Notes: a model not told the origin generated them from the sequence alone. Shown: positions 16,660-24,968, counted from the first letter of the stretch. The stretch is DNA of 42,539 nucleotides from Microvirga sp. 3-52 (GCF_018383585.1 NZ_JAHAMK010000023.1:37107-79645); one strand, 5' to 3'. Numbers and translations: made by a program.

Positions 16660-16718
16660 GGGCGAGGCGCGCAAAGTCAGGGCCTCGCATCCAATTCAAG
16701 GCATAAGCCGCCCCTTCC

Positions 16719-16808
16719 CGTCATCACCGGCCTCGCGCCGGTGATCCCGATTGGTTGAAGCGCCGCGCTCTTCCGATCGGGATGGCCGGGCCTGTCCCGG
16801 CCATGACG
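16719..16808. repeat. REP/BIME-like composite palindrome (copy 2)
   Basis: An ATCACCGGC / GCCGGTGAT hairpin at 16723-16745 and an ATGGCCGGG / CCCGGCCAT hairpin at 16782-16804 face each other, with CGTCAT at the left edge and ATGACGG at the right edge. It lies 60 bases past lutC and may protect or end that transcript. With copy 3 it makes up most of the 450-base gap before the next gene. Confidence 0.88.
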
Positions 16809-16878
16809 GCAGGGGTACTGATGCGACTGGATGATGGAAAACGCTGGAAGAGCCGCGGCCTCTCACCCACCTCCACCA

Positions 16879-16968
16879 CGTCATCACCGGCCTTGTGCCG
16901 GTGATCTCGATGCGAAAGGCGCAGCGCTCTTCTGATCGAGATGGCCGGCACAAGGCCGGCCATGACGG
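16879..16968. repeat. REP/BIME-like composite palindrome (copy 3)
   Basis: The cleanest copy: hairpins at 16883-16905 (ATCACC type) and 16941-16963 (ATGGCC type) are flanked by CTCGAT and ATCGAG and by CGTCAT and ATGACG. The left and right 33-base halves are inverted copies of each other, differing only at the CAC/GGC and GTG/GCC positions, which keeps each hairpin paired. About 70 bases separate it from copy 2. No coding sequence lies in this gap. Confidence 0.9.
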
Positions 16969-17110
16969 GAAGGTTTCAGCCCGTCGCCCCTCCCCGCTCG
17001 AGGAAAAGCGCATGGCTTTTCTCAAGCGCCTGCGGAGCATTCGATTTCACAAGCCGTCCGGCTGAGCCATAATTGTCCGGCAAAGCAGCTGTGAAGCTTG
17101 GAGCCTCGGC

Positions 17111-17680
17111 ATGTCCATTCCGACACTGATTTTCCGCACCATCCGCTGGTCGGCCTGGGACGGTTGCGCAACGGGAATGGAGCATGTGGATGTGCGGCCG
17201 GCCGACGGAGGGCTCCATATCTCCGGCGTCGTGATCGCCCAGGAAGGTGAGAACAAGTTCGGTCTCACCTATCGCCTCAAGCTGGATGCCCTGTGGCACA
17301 CGAAGGAGGTTCACGTGAGAACCACCTCCGGCCAGGCGCTGCATCTGGAGAGCGACGGCCGGGGGCATTGGCAGGAGAACGGCAAGGACCGGTCGGATCT
17401 CCAGGGCTGCATCGATGTCGACATCCAGGCGACGCCGCTCACCAACACCTTACCCATCCGGCGCCTCGATCTTGAGACCGGCGAGAGCATGGACATCCGC
17501 CTCTGCTACATCGACGTGCCTGGTCTGACCGTCGCACCCTCCGACCAGCGCTACACGGCACTCGAAACAGGCTCCCTTTATCGTTTCGACAGCCTGGAGA
17601 GCGGCTTCACAGCAGACCTGCCGGTGGACGGGGACGGTTTCGTCCTGGACTACCCCGGATTGTTCAAGCGCCTCGCCTGA
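17111..17680 (+). CDS. Putative glycolipid-binding domain protein (DUF1089-type)
   Basis: A 189-residue protein matching the putative glycolipid-binding fold (PA1994-like). It begins MSIPTLIFRTIRWSAWDGC, with later conserved strands (YRLKLDALWHTKEV, GCIDVDIQATPLTNTLPIRR, DVPGLTVAPSDQRYT). There is no signal peptide, so it is probably cytoplasmic. The fold resembles lipoprotein-localisation proteins, but no biochemical role is settled. GGAG lies 9 bases before the ATG. It is separate from the iron-storage genes that follow. Confidence 0.85.
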   Translation: MSIPTLIFRTIRWSAWDGCATGMEHVDVRPADGGLHISGVVIAQEGENKFGLTYRLKLDALWHTKEVHVRTTSGQALHLESDGRGHWQENGKDRSDLQGCIDVDIQATPLTNTLPIRRLDLETGESMDIRLCYIDVPGLTVAPSDQRYTALETGSLYRFDSLESGFTADLPVDGDGFVLDYPGLFKRLA

Positions 17681-17769
17681 GCGTTACGGCTTAACCGTGA
17701 CATCTGGGCACAGGGAATAGGGCTGGCGCTTGGCCCATTTCTCAGCTAAGTATTTGAAATCGCATGTAG

Positions 17770-17786
17770 TTTTTAGTCATTCTAAA
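17770..17786 (+). promoter_or_regulatory. Candidate Irr (ICE-box) site upstream of bfd
   Basis: TTTTTAGTCATTCTAAA agrees with the Irr iron-control-element consensus TTTRGAAYNRTTCYAAA, as I recall it, at 14 of 17 positions. The right half-site ATTCTAAA is perfect. It ends 12 bases before the bfd start, overlapping where a promoter would be. Irr represses iron-storage genes under iron limitation in this order, which fits bfd and bfr. Inferred from pattern and context. Confidence 0.5.
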
Positions 17787-17798
17787 CTAGAACAACAA

Positions 17799-18056
17799 AT
17801 GATCGTCTGCTCCTGCAACATCCTCTCCGACGGTGATGTCAAAGCGTGCCTCAGGCCGGGACCGGAATGTCCGCGTACCCCGGCGCAGGTCTATCGCTGT
17901 CTCGGCTGCAGTCCCAATTGCGGGCGCTGCGCGCGGACGATCCGCGCCATCATGGACCAGGCCCTGAGTGACGCGGGCGTGGAACCACTCGCCGCCTGCA
18001 ACCGCGGCTGCTGCCCGACGACACTGGAAAAAGCGGCTGCCGAACCTACCCTTTGA
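17799..18056 (+). CDS. bfd: Bacterioferritin-associated ferredoxin
   Basis: An 85-residue [2Fe-2S] protein of the Bfd family. Its N-terminus MIVCSCN supplies Cys4 and Cys6, and NCGRC supplies Cys41 and Cys44 as the second ligand pair. Extra cysteines (34, 37, 68, 72, 73) are unusual. Bfd docks on bacterioferritin and reduces stored ferric iron so it can leave. The ATG at 17799 gives the family N-terminus; the in-frame start at 17730 would run through the proposed Irr site. bfr follows 81 bases on. Confidence 0.92.
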   Translation: MIVCSCNILSDGDVKACLRPGPECPRTPAQVYRCLGCSPNCGRCARTIRAIMDQALSDAGVEPLAACNRGCCPTTLEKAAAEPTL

Positions 18057-18137
18057 ACAAAAGGACTTTCACCCTAGTTCATAAATCCTCTAAAGAATGG
18101 TCCGGCGCATCCGGCGCCGATTGGACGAGAGGGTAGG

Positions 18138-18623
18138 ATGAAGGGTGATCCCAAGGTAGTCGAGTATCTCAATCGCGGCCTGCGTAGCGAGCTGACGGCG
18201 GTCAACCAGTACTGGCTGCATTACCGGCTGCTGGACGATTGGGGATACAAGGAGCTTGCGAAAACCTGGCGCAAGGAATCCATCGAGGAGATGCACCACG
18301 CGGATCGCTTCATCGAGCGCATCATTTTCCTCGAGGGCTTCGCCAACCTGCAAGTGCTCGATCCCCTGCGCATCGGCCAGAACATCCAGGAAATCCTCGA
18401 ATCGGACCTCGCGGCGGAATACGACGCCCGTAACCTCTACGGGGAGGCCGCCGCCTATTGCGAGAGCGTGGGCGACCGTGTTTCCAAGATCCTGTTCGAA
18501 GAGCTGATGAAGGATGAGGAAGGCCATATCGACTTCCTCGAGACCCAGATCAATCTTGTCGAGCAGGTCGGCATCGAGCTCTACGCCCAGAAACATATCG
18601 GCGGCCTCGACGATCACGATTAA
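18138..18623 (+). CDS. bfr: Bacterioferritin
   Basis: A 161-residue ferritin-fold protein, full length for Bfr. The di-iron ligands Glu18, Glu51, His54, Glu94, Glu127 and His130 are all present, as is the haem ligand Met52. Twenty-four copies form a shell that oxidises ferrous iron and stores it as a mineral. It lies directly downstream of bfd on the same strand, so iron storage and release are paired. Probably under the same Irr-type control. Followed by a REP-like repeat. Confidence 0.97.
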   Translation: MKGDPKVVEYLNRGLRSELTAVNQYWLHYRLLDDWGYKELAKTWRKESIEEMHHADRFIERIIFLEGFANLQVLDPLRIGQNIQEILESDLAAEYDARNLYGEAAAYCESVGDRVSKILFEELMKDEEGHIDFLETQINLVEQVGIELYAQKHIGGLDDHD

Positions 18624-18659
18624 GATTCTGCTTCCAGTAAAACAGAACAATACCCTCCC

Positions 18660-18760
18660 CGTCATCACCGGCCTTGTGCCGGTGATCTCGATCCGAAAAG
18701 CCCTGCGCTTTTCTCGATCCGGATGGCCGGGACGGATCCCCGGATCACGTCCGGGGACGG
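18660..18760. repeat. REP/BIME-like repeat, divergent copy (copy 4)
   Basis: The left half is the standard CGTCATCACC element with an ATCACCGGC / GCCGGTGAT hairpin (18664-18686). The right half starts as ATGGCCGGG but is then replaced by a different hairpin, CCCCGGA / TCCGGGG (18738-18756). It sits between the convergent bfr and acyl-CoA ligase genes and may serve as a transcript end for both. Confidence 0.8.
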
Positions 18761-18800
18761 CCCTTACGTCAAGAGGGGAGCGGTGTGGGCCTTCTGCTTG

Positions 18801-21524
18801 TCACACCGACTGAGCGAGCTTCTCCGGCTCCTCGATCGAGGCGATCGGCAGGGTCACGAGGCGCAATTCCGGGTCGTCCGGATCGATGCGGATGGAGAAG
18901 CCGAGGCTGCGACACATGTCGAGCATGGTGGAGTTCTCGCGCAGAACCTGCCCCTCGATCTCGTGCAGCCCCTCGGATTTCGCCCATTCGATCATCAGCC
19001 GCATCAACTCCCAGCCCAATCCGAGGCCCTTGAGGTCGGAGCGGAGAAGGATGCCGTACTCGCCGGTCTCATGATTGGCATCCGCGTGGAGACGGACCGC
19101 GCCCATCATTTCCCCAGTCTCCTCATCGAAGGCCACGAAGGCTATGGCGCGGGCGTAATCGAGTTGCGTCAGGCGGGCCAGGAACATGTGGCTGAAATCC
19201 CGGACCGGGGCGAAGAAGCGAAGACGTAAGTCTTCCGGGGTGATCTTCTCGAAAAAGCGCCGGAACTCCTCCTCGTCCTCCGGCCGCACAGGCCGCACGA
19301 ACGCCTCACGCCCGTTGCGAAGCTTGATGTGGCGCTCCCATTCCCTGGGATAGGGCCTGACGGCAAAACGCGGATGGCCGCTGCCCTTGCGGGTTTCGGG
19401 CGCGACCGCCACGCGGGCATCGACCGCGATCACACCGGTATGGTCGGCCAGCAGCGGGTTGATGTCGAGCTCACGGATCTCGGGCAGATCGGCCGCCATC
19501 TGGGCCAGCTTCACCAAGGTGAGGGCAATTGCACCTTCGTCGGCAGCCGGGACGTCCCGATAGGCCTTGAGGCGGCGCGACACGCGGGTGCGGGCGATCA
19601 GGTCGTGGGCGAGCTTGAGATCGAGCGGCGGCAGCGCCAGCGCCTTGTCGTTGATGACCTCGACCGCCGTGCCGCCGCGCCCGAACAGCACGACGGGGCC
19701 GAAGGAGGGATCGTCCGCCAGGCCGACGATCAGCTCGCGGGCCTTCGCCCGCCGCACCATGGGCTGAACGGTCACGCCGGTCACGTGGGCCTGGGGCTTC
19801 AGGCGGGCGGCACGCTCGAAGATGTCGGTAGCCGCCTTTTTCACCGCTTCCTCGGTCGTGAGATCGAGCTTCACGCCGCCGATGTCGGATTTGTGCACGA
19901 TGTCGGGCGAGAGCACCTTGACGGCTACCGTGCCGCCCTCGGCAATGATCGGACGGGCCGCCTCGGCCGCCTCCTCCGGCGTCGTCGCGAGGGTCACCGG
20001 GGCGGTCGGAATGTCGTAGGCCCGCAGGAGCGCGTTGACCTCGAGCGGGTCGAGCCAGCGGCGGTTCTGCGCGAGCACGTGCTCGACCACCGCGCGGGCT
20101 GCCTCCGGATCCGGCTCGAAGTCGCGCGGGAGGTTATCGGGCGTCTCCATCAGCTGATCCTGCGCCTCCCGGTAGCGCACGAGCTGCATGAAGCCGCGGA
20201 CCGCATCGGCCTCCGTCGCATAATGGGGAATACGCGCCTCCTCGAAGACGCGGGCCGAGTCCGGATCCTCGCCGATCCAGGCGGCAAAGACCGGCTTCTG
20301 GCGATAGCCCCTGGCACGATCGCGCTTGACCACATTGGCGACAGCCGCGGCCACATCGGACGCGCCGGCGATAGCGGTCGGCACGTTGAGGATGAGAACG
20401 GCATCGTTCTCCGGATCGGCGAGGAGGGCCTCGAGGGCTCCCGCATAACGGGCCGGGTCCGCATCCCCGACGATGTCGATGGGATTGGCATGGGACCAGG
20501 TCGGCGGCAGGATGGAGTCGAGAGCGTTCCGCGTTTTCTCCGACAGAGTGGCGAGGGTGCCGCCGAGATCGACCAGCCGGTCGACGGCGAGAACCCCGAT
20601 GCCACCTCCATTGGTAAGAACTGCCAATCGACTTCCAGGAAACGGCTTCTGCCGGCCCAGCGTCTCGGCTGCGGCGAAGAGTTGATCGAGATCGAGAACC
20701 CGCAACAGGCCGGCCCGGCGGAAGGCGGCGTCATAGACCGCATCGGAGCCGGCCAGGGCCCCGGTATGGGTCGCGGCGGCCTTCGCTCCTTGAGCATGCC
20801 GTCCGGCCTTGATGACCACAACCGGCTTCACGCGCGCGGCGGCACGGGCGGCCGACATGAACTTCTGCGCGTTGTCGATGGACTCGATATAGAGCAGGAT
20901 CGCCCGGGTCCCGCTGTCGGCGGAGAAGAAATCCAGGCAATCGCTGAAATCCACGTCGACCTTGTCGCCCAGCGAAACGATGGCCGAAAAGCCGACCTGC
21001 CGCTGGGCCGCCCATTCCACGAGGCCCGCCGCGAGAGCACCGGACTGGGACACGAGAGCCAAGTCTCCGGGCCTGACGCTGCGGGCCGCAAAGCTGGCAT
21101 TCATCTTGGCACGGGGCGCCAGAACGCCGATGCAGTTCGGACCGACGATGCGCAGGCCATGGGCGCGTGCCGCAAGCCTGACCTGATCGCCCAGAGAGTT
21201 CGGTCCGTAGCCCATTCCCGCCGTAGCCACGATGGCGGCGCTCACGCCCACGCTCCCGGCCTCCTCGATCACGCCGAGCACTCGCTCGGTCGGCACGGCG
21301 ACGACGATGAGGTCCGGCACCTCGGGCAGCTGGGACAGGGAGGCGAAGCAGGGCCTTCCCTCGACTTCGACATGATGTGGATTGACGGGAAAAAGCTCTC
21401 CCTCGAAGCTGCCTGCTATAAGATTGCGAAGGAAGGTCAGGCCGAGAGAGCCGGGACGCGGACTCGCGCCGACCACCGCGATGGAACGGGGAGCAAACAG
21501 CTTGTCGAGGCGATAGGTAGACAT
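18801..21524 (-). CDS. Fused acyl-CoA ligase (ADP-forming type) and GNAT acetyltransferase, Pat-like
   Basis: A 907-residue protein. In order: a CoA-binding Rossmann domain (about 8-130), succinyl-CoA-ligase-like domains (about 150-450), an ATP-grasp domain (about 490-710) and a C-terminal GNAT domain (about 733-890) with the acetyl-CoA motif KGLGLG. It has the architecture of protein lysine acetyltransferase Pat/YfiQ, which acetylates acetyl-CoA synthetase and other enzymes. His253 in ATHTGALAG, the position phosphorylated in true ligases, is retained, so ligase activity cannot be excluded. The ATG at 21524 is preferred because AAGGA precedes it; the in-frame start at 21548 lacks one. Single-gene unit. 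Confidence 0.9.
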   Translation of the reverse strand: MSTYRLDKLFAPRSIAVVGASPRPGSLGLTFLRNLIAGSFEGELFPVNPHHVEVEGRPCFASLSQLPEVPDLIVVAVPTERVLGVIEEAGSVGVSAAIVATAGMGYGPNSLGDQVRLAARAHGLRIVGPNCIGVLAPRAKMNASFAARSVRPGDLALVSQSGALAAGLVEWAAQRQVGFSAIVSLGDKVDVDFSDCLDFFSADSGTRAILLYIESIDNAQKFMSAARAAARVKPVVVIKAGRHAQGAKAAATHTGALAGSDAVYDAAFRRAGLLRVLDLDQLFAAAETLGRQKPFPGSRLAVLTNGGGIGVLAVDRLVDLGGTLATLSEKTRNALDSILPPTWSHANPIDIVGDADPARYAGALEALLADPENDAVLILNVPTAIAGASDVAAAVANVVKRDRARGYRQKPVFAAWIGEDPDSARVFEEARIPHYATEADAVRGFMQLVRYREAQDQLMETPDNLPRDFEPDPEAARAVVEHVLAQNRRWLDPLEVNALLRAYDIPTAPVTLATTPEEAAEAARPIIAEGGTVAVKVLSPDIVHKSDIGGVKLDLTTEEAVKKAATDIFERAARLKPQAHVTGVTVQPMVRRAKARELIVGLADDPSFGPVVLFGRGGTAVEVINDKALALPPLDLKLAHDLIARTRVSRRLKAYRDVPAADEGAIALTLVKLAQMAADLPEIRELDINPLLADHTGVIAVDARVAVAPETRKGSGHPRFAVRPYPREWERHIKLRNGREAFVRPVRPEDEEEFRRFFEKITPEDLRLRFFAPVRDFSHMFLARLTQLDYARAIAFVAFDEETGEMMGAVRLHADANHETGEYGILLRSDLKGLGLGWELMRLMIEWAKSEGLHEIEGQVLRENSTMLDMCRSLGFSIRIDPDDPELRLVTLPIASIEEPEKLAQSV

Positions 21525-21653
21525 GACGATCCTTCGTCTCGTGGCCATCCGGAGTCAGTACGTATTGCAGCCACTTATAATCGCAATATGGACCGACACC
21601 GTTGACTGATCGCAATTGGGCGCCAGGCGGTCGGCGCTCTGACCGAAAATGCT

Positions 21654-22100
21654 TCAGCGCACCCAGCGATACCGGGCATCCGGACAACGCTCTTCATTGC
21701 CTGAACCGTCCGTCATTGTGATCAGCCTGAAGCCTTGCCGCTCATAGAAGCGGCGGGCCTGGACGTTCTTCTGAAACGTCCAGAGATTCAACTCGTCGTG
21801 ATCTTCCCTGACTGTGGCGAGCAGAGTCGATCCCACACCCCGGCCGTGCCACGCCGGATCGACATAGAGATGATCAAGCCAATCGAGCTTTGCCCCGGCA
21901 AATCCGATCAGTTGCGGGCCGGCCGCGGCCAGCCAGACCTCGGATGTCGGAAAAACCTGCTCCTGAAAGAATGTCAGATCCTCATCCGGCGTATGAAGAT
22001 CCGGCAGGTAATGCAGGCAGGTCTTGCGCACGTGGCGGTTCAATCGCGCGACAGCCGACATGTCCGACAAGGCGGCGCGGCGCAGGGTGAAGCGAGACAC
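21654..22100 (-). CDS. GNAT-family N-acetyltransferase
   Basis: A 148-residue GNAT protein. The acetyl-CoA loop is clear (LYVDPAWHGRGVGSTLL, about residues 76-92), followed by the typical ARRFYERQGF near the C-terminus. The substrate is unknown. The start is GTG at 22100, whose first base is the last base of the histidine-kinase TAG stop, so translation is probably coupled. Co-transcription with a sensor kinase suggests, but does not show, a functional link. Confidence 0.88.
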   Translation of the reverse strand: MSRFTLRRAALSDMSAVARLNRHVRKTCLHYLPDLHTPDEDLTFFQEQVFPTSEVWLAAAGPQLIGFAGAKLDWLDHLYVDPAWHGRGVGSTLLATVREDHDELNLWTFQKNVQARRFYERQGFRLITMTDGSGNEERCPDARYRWVR

Positions 22101-24766
22101 TATTCCGCCAGAACCCGCGTCGGCGGGAAGATCACTTCGACGAGCGTTCCCTCGCTCGGCTGGCTCGCGATCTGGAGAGCGCCCCTGTTCGCCTCGACGA
22201 GTGCCTTGGTCAGCGGCAATCCAAGACCGGTGCCGCCGCGCTTGCGCGAGGTGGCGAGCTGCCGGAACGGCTCGAGGGCGGCCTCGACTTCCTCCGGCGT
22301 CATGCCGATGCCGGTGTCCCGCACCCGGAATGCGACCTCGCCCCGGTCGGTCACGGCCGTGGAGACGATGACCTGCCCGCCCGCATCGGTGAACTTGATG
22401 GCATTGGAGACGAGGTTGAGCACGATCTGGCGCATGGAGCGCTCATCGGCCACCACCGGCGGCAGCTTGGGTGCAAAACTCATGCGCATGACGATGCGGT
22501 CGCGCGCGGCCTGTGGCTGGAGCAGGGTCACGCAGGACGAGACCAGTTCATTCAGGCTGACACCCGTGAAGGACAATTCCAGCCGCCCGGCCTCGATCTT
22601 CGCCAGATCCAGCAGATCGTTCACGAGGCTGATCACATGGGAGCCGGAGGCGTGAACGTCCTTGAGGTATTCCTTGTAGCGGTCATTGCCGATGGCCCCG
22701 AACCGCTCCTCGAGCATGACCTCGGCAAAGCCGAGAATGGCGTTCAAGGGTGTGCGGATTTCATGGCTGATCTTGGCCAGAAGATCCGATTTCTGGGCGC
22801 TCGCCTCCTCGGCCGCATGCTTGGCGCCGATCAGTTCGCCCTCAGCCTTCTTGAAGGCCGTAATGTCGCGAAGAACCGCACAGAACCGGCGATCGGGCCC
22901 ATCGCCCAGACGCCCCATGGTCATGAAGAGCGGAATCGATCCGCCCTGCCGTTCCCGGCCCAGAACCTCGCGCCCGTCGTTGAGCAAGCTTCTGACACCG
23001 GGAGTGCGCAGGCTTTCGAGATAGTCGAGGGCCACCATATGGCTCTCGGGCGCCAGGAGCACGGTGATGGCATCGCCTGCCACGGCCTGCTCGTCATAGC
23101 CGAACAGAGCTTCGGCTGAACGGTTGAGGGAGAGGATGCGCCCCGTCTCGTTGAGGACGATGACTCCGTCGGTCGCCGTATCGAGGATCGCCTCAAGCTC
23201 ATGGACGCGGCCGTCCTGCGGAGGCGACGGAGCCTCTGTGCCGGACGACTTGCGGATGAGCATGAGGTCCGCCGGCTCGCCATCCCATTCGGCCAAGGAG
23301 GAGCGCACGGTGACGGCGATGTTCTTGTTCCCCCGTGTGGTGAGTGCGAGCGCGGAATCCTCGTCCCCTTGTCCGCCAAGCGCGGGAGAGCCGCGGAACA
23401 GATGCACGAGACCGCCCTCGGCTCGGATCTGCTCGACATCGTCATGGCCGGTCAGGTCCAGGAGGAAGCGGTTGGCGAAAAGGATGGTCTCGCCACGGTG
23501 GACCAAGATCCCGATCGGCAGCCGGTCAAGGACAGAATTGCCATTGACGGGAGCCGCTGGCGGCGGAGGAGCCCGCTCGATCCCGGCCACGGGCTCAGTC
23601 TTTTCCGAAGCTGCCGCTTCTTCTCGGCTTCCATCCTGAACAGGCGTGTCTTCCTCAAGGCGCGCTCCGAGCGCGCGCGCGATCTCACGGAAGGCGTTGC
23701 GCTCCGCATTGGAGAGGCCCGATGCCGGAGCTGGCTTCTCGGCCGGACGGATTGGCTCGGCAGGTTCCGGATTGCTGTTGCCTAGCGCTTCAGCCACCTG
23801 ATCGCGAAGGTTCGAAAACCAGCTTTCCTCCTCGGGCGGTTCGGGCTCGGCAGCGGGCTCTAGCGCCGGCATTTCCTCAGGCGGCCGGAATGGGAACGTC
23901 TCGTCATGGGCCAAGCTCTGCGCAATCAGATCGGCGGCGGCGTCGGAGGCCTCGCGCTCCTGGACGGCATCCATGCGCAGGAGGCCGAAGCCGCGGAAGC
24001 CAATGAGTTTCCGGCCCGGACCGAAGACGGGCATGCCGGCCCAGTCGACTGGCACCTGCAGGCGTGAATTGTCGATGTTCCAAAGGACCGTGCGTCCGCT
24101 CCAAGTCTCGCGGCGGGCGAACAGCGCCGCAACGGCTCCGCTCGGATCCTCGACGACCGAGCGGGCTACCTCGTCCCAGGTCTGTCCGACGATGTTGCCG
24201 GCCATCGCTCCAACAGCTTGGGCAAGATCGGCTGACACATCGGTGAAACGAGTTTCCGCATCCGTATGCCAGATGAAACGGATCGGACCGGGACGCCTTT
24301 CCGGCTGAGGAGCGGCTTCGGCTTGCGTGACAGGTTCAAGATTTGCGGGCTCGGCCCGCCGTGCCGTACGAGAAAAGGAGGATGCTTTGGGCACGGGTCC
24401 CATGAATGCGGTCACGAGAACGGTCTCGCCGTTCTCGTGGGACGCCAGGCGACAGATGACGGGGACCGGCAGCCAGGGGCGGGTCGGATCGAGCCGCAGC
24501 CGCTCCTGGTGGACGCCCTGCCGCGGCGCCTGGCCGCTGGCCAGGGCCTTGATACGATCACGCGCCCGGAAGCCTGGGTTGACCCGGCCGGCTTCATCCA
24601 CAAAGGAGTCCCGCAACCCCTCGGCGGCCGGCGATGCCCAGAGCAGCCTCTCCCCTGTCTGATCCCAGACGAGGACGCCCGCTCCGGACCCAGCCAAAAG
24701 GCTCAAGTCCGGCTCGGCGGCAAGCCGCGCAATCAGCGCTTCGAATGGGTTGGGGACACCCGTCAT
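22100..24766 (-). CDS. PAS-domain sensor histidine kinase (PdhS/PleC-like)
   Basis: An 888-residue kinase without obvious membrane segments. It has a long, partly disordered N-terminal half with PAS-like pieces and a clear PAS domain near residues 525-650 (ATDGVIVLNETGRILSLN). This is followed by HisKA with phospho-acceptor His668 (KISHEIRTPLNAILGF) and an HATPase_c domain (N-box NLVSNAIKF, RDTGIGM, GGTGLGL). The HisKA segment resembles the PleC/DivJ/PdhS kinases that control DivK and polar development in alphaproteobacteria; this is from memory of the motif. The true ATG is at 24766, preceded by AAGGG. No response regulator is adjacent. It overlaps the GNAT gene by one base. Confidence 0.9.
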   Translation of the reverse strand: MTGVPNPFEALIARLAAEPDLSLLAGSGAGVLVWDQTGERLLWASPAAEGLRDSFVDEAGRVNPGFRARDRIKALASGQAPRQGVHQERLRLDPTRPWLPVPVICRLASHENGETVLVTAFMGPVPKASSFSRTARRAEPANLEPVTQAEAAPQPERRPGPIRFIWHTDAETRFTDVSADLAQAVGAMAGNIVGQTWDEVARSVVEDPSGAVAALFARRETWSGRTVLWNIDNSRLQVPVDWAGMPVFGPGRKLIGFRGFGLLRMDAVQEREASDAAADLIAQSLAHDETFPFRPPEEMPALEPAAEPEPPEEESWFSNLRDQVAEALGNSNPEPAEPIRPAEKPAPASGLSNAERNAFREIARALGARLEEDTPVQDGSREEAAASEKTEPVAGIERAPPPPAAPVNGNSVLDRLPIGILVHRGETILFANRFLLDLTGHDDVEQIRAEGGLVHLFRGSPALGGQGDEDSALALTTRGNKNIAVTVRSSLAEWDGEPADLMLIRKSSGTEAPSPPQDGRVHELEAILDTATDGVIVLNETGRILSLNRSAEALFGYDEQAVAGDAITVLLAPESHMVALDYLESLRTPGVRSLLNDGREVLGRERQGGSIPLFMTMGRLGDGPDRRFCAVLRDITAFKKAEGELIGAKHAAEEASAQKSDLLAKISHEIRTPLNAILGFAEVMLEERFGAIGNDRYKEYLKDVHASGSHVISLVNDLLDLAKIEAGRLELSFTGVSLNELVSSCVTLLQPQAARDRIVMRMSFAPKLPPVVADERSMRQIVLNLVSNAIKFTDAGGQVIVSTAVTDRGEVAFRVRDTGIGMTPEEVEAALEPFRQLATSRKRGGTGLGLPLTKALVEANRGALQIASQPSEGTLVEVIFPPTRVLAE

Positions 24767-24910
24767 CAACGGCCCTTGCTGTGAAAGGTCTCAGAGAAAC
24801 CTCTTCGGGAGCTTCTAGACTAATATCAGCAGCCAAGCATGCAAGGCAGGACACTTGAATCCTTTTACTTTGAGGTAACCTTAATATGACGAGGCATCAG
24901 GGAGTTGATT

Positions 24911-24943
24911 TTGCGGTGCACAATGTGATATTGCACTGCACAA
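24911..24943 (+). promoter_or_regulatory. Tandem candidate PhaR operators upstream of the phasin
   Basis: TTGCGGTGCACAA (24911-24923) is repeated as TTGCACTGCACAA (24931-24943), matching at 11 of 13 positions and offset by exactly 20 bases, two helical turns. PhaR repressors of the polyhydroxybutyrate system bind TGC/GCA-rich sites in front of phasin genes. The second copy ends 25 bases before the phasin ATG. The repressor gene is not in the window. Confidence 0.55.
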
Positions 24944-24968
24944 ATGCCTTAACAACAAGGAGCAGCCC

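Noticed and set aside
16711..16975. The paired palindromes as a CRISPR array or insertion-sequence remnant
   Set aside because: There is no regular repeat-spacer pattern, no cas gene and no transposase. The units are inverted hairpin pairs like REP/BIME elements.
18050..18064. CCTTT-GAACA-AAAGG at the bfd stop as a terminator
   Set aside because: A weak 5-bp AT-rich stem without a T-run; bfd and bfr are more simply read as co-transcribed.
19329..21605. A 758-codon open frame on the plus strand
   Set aside because: Antisense to the acyl-CoA ligase/GNAT fusion gene, with shadow composition and no motif.
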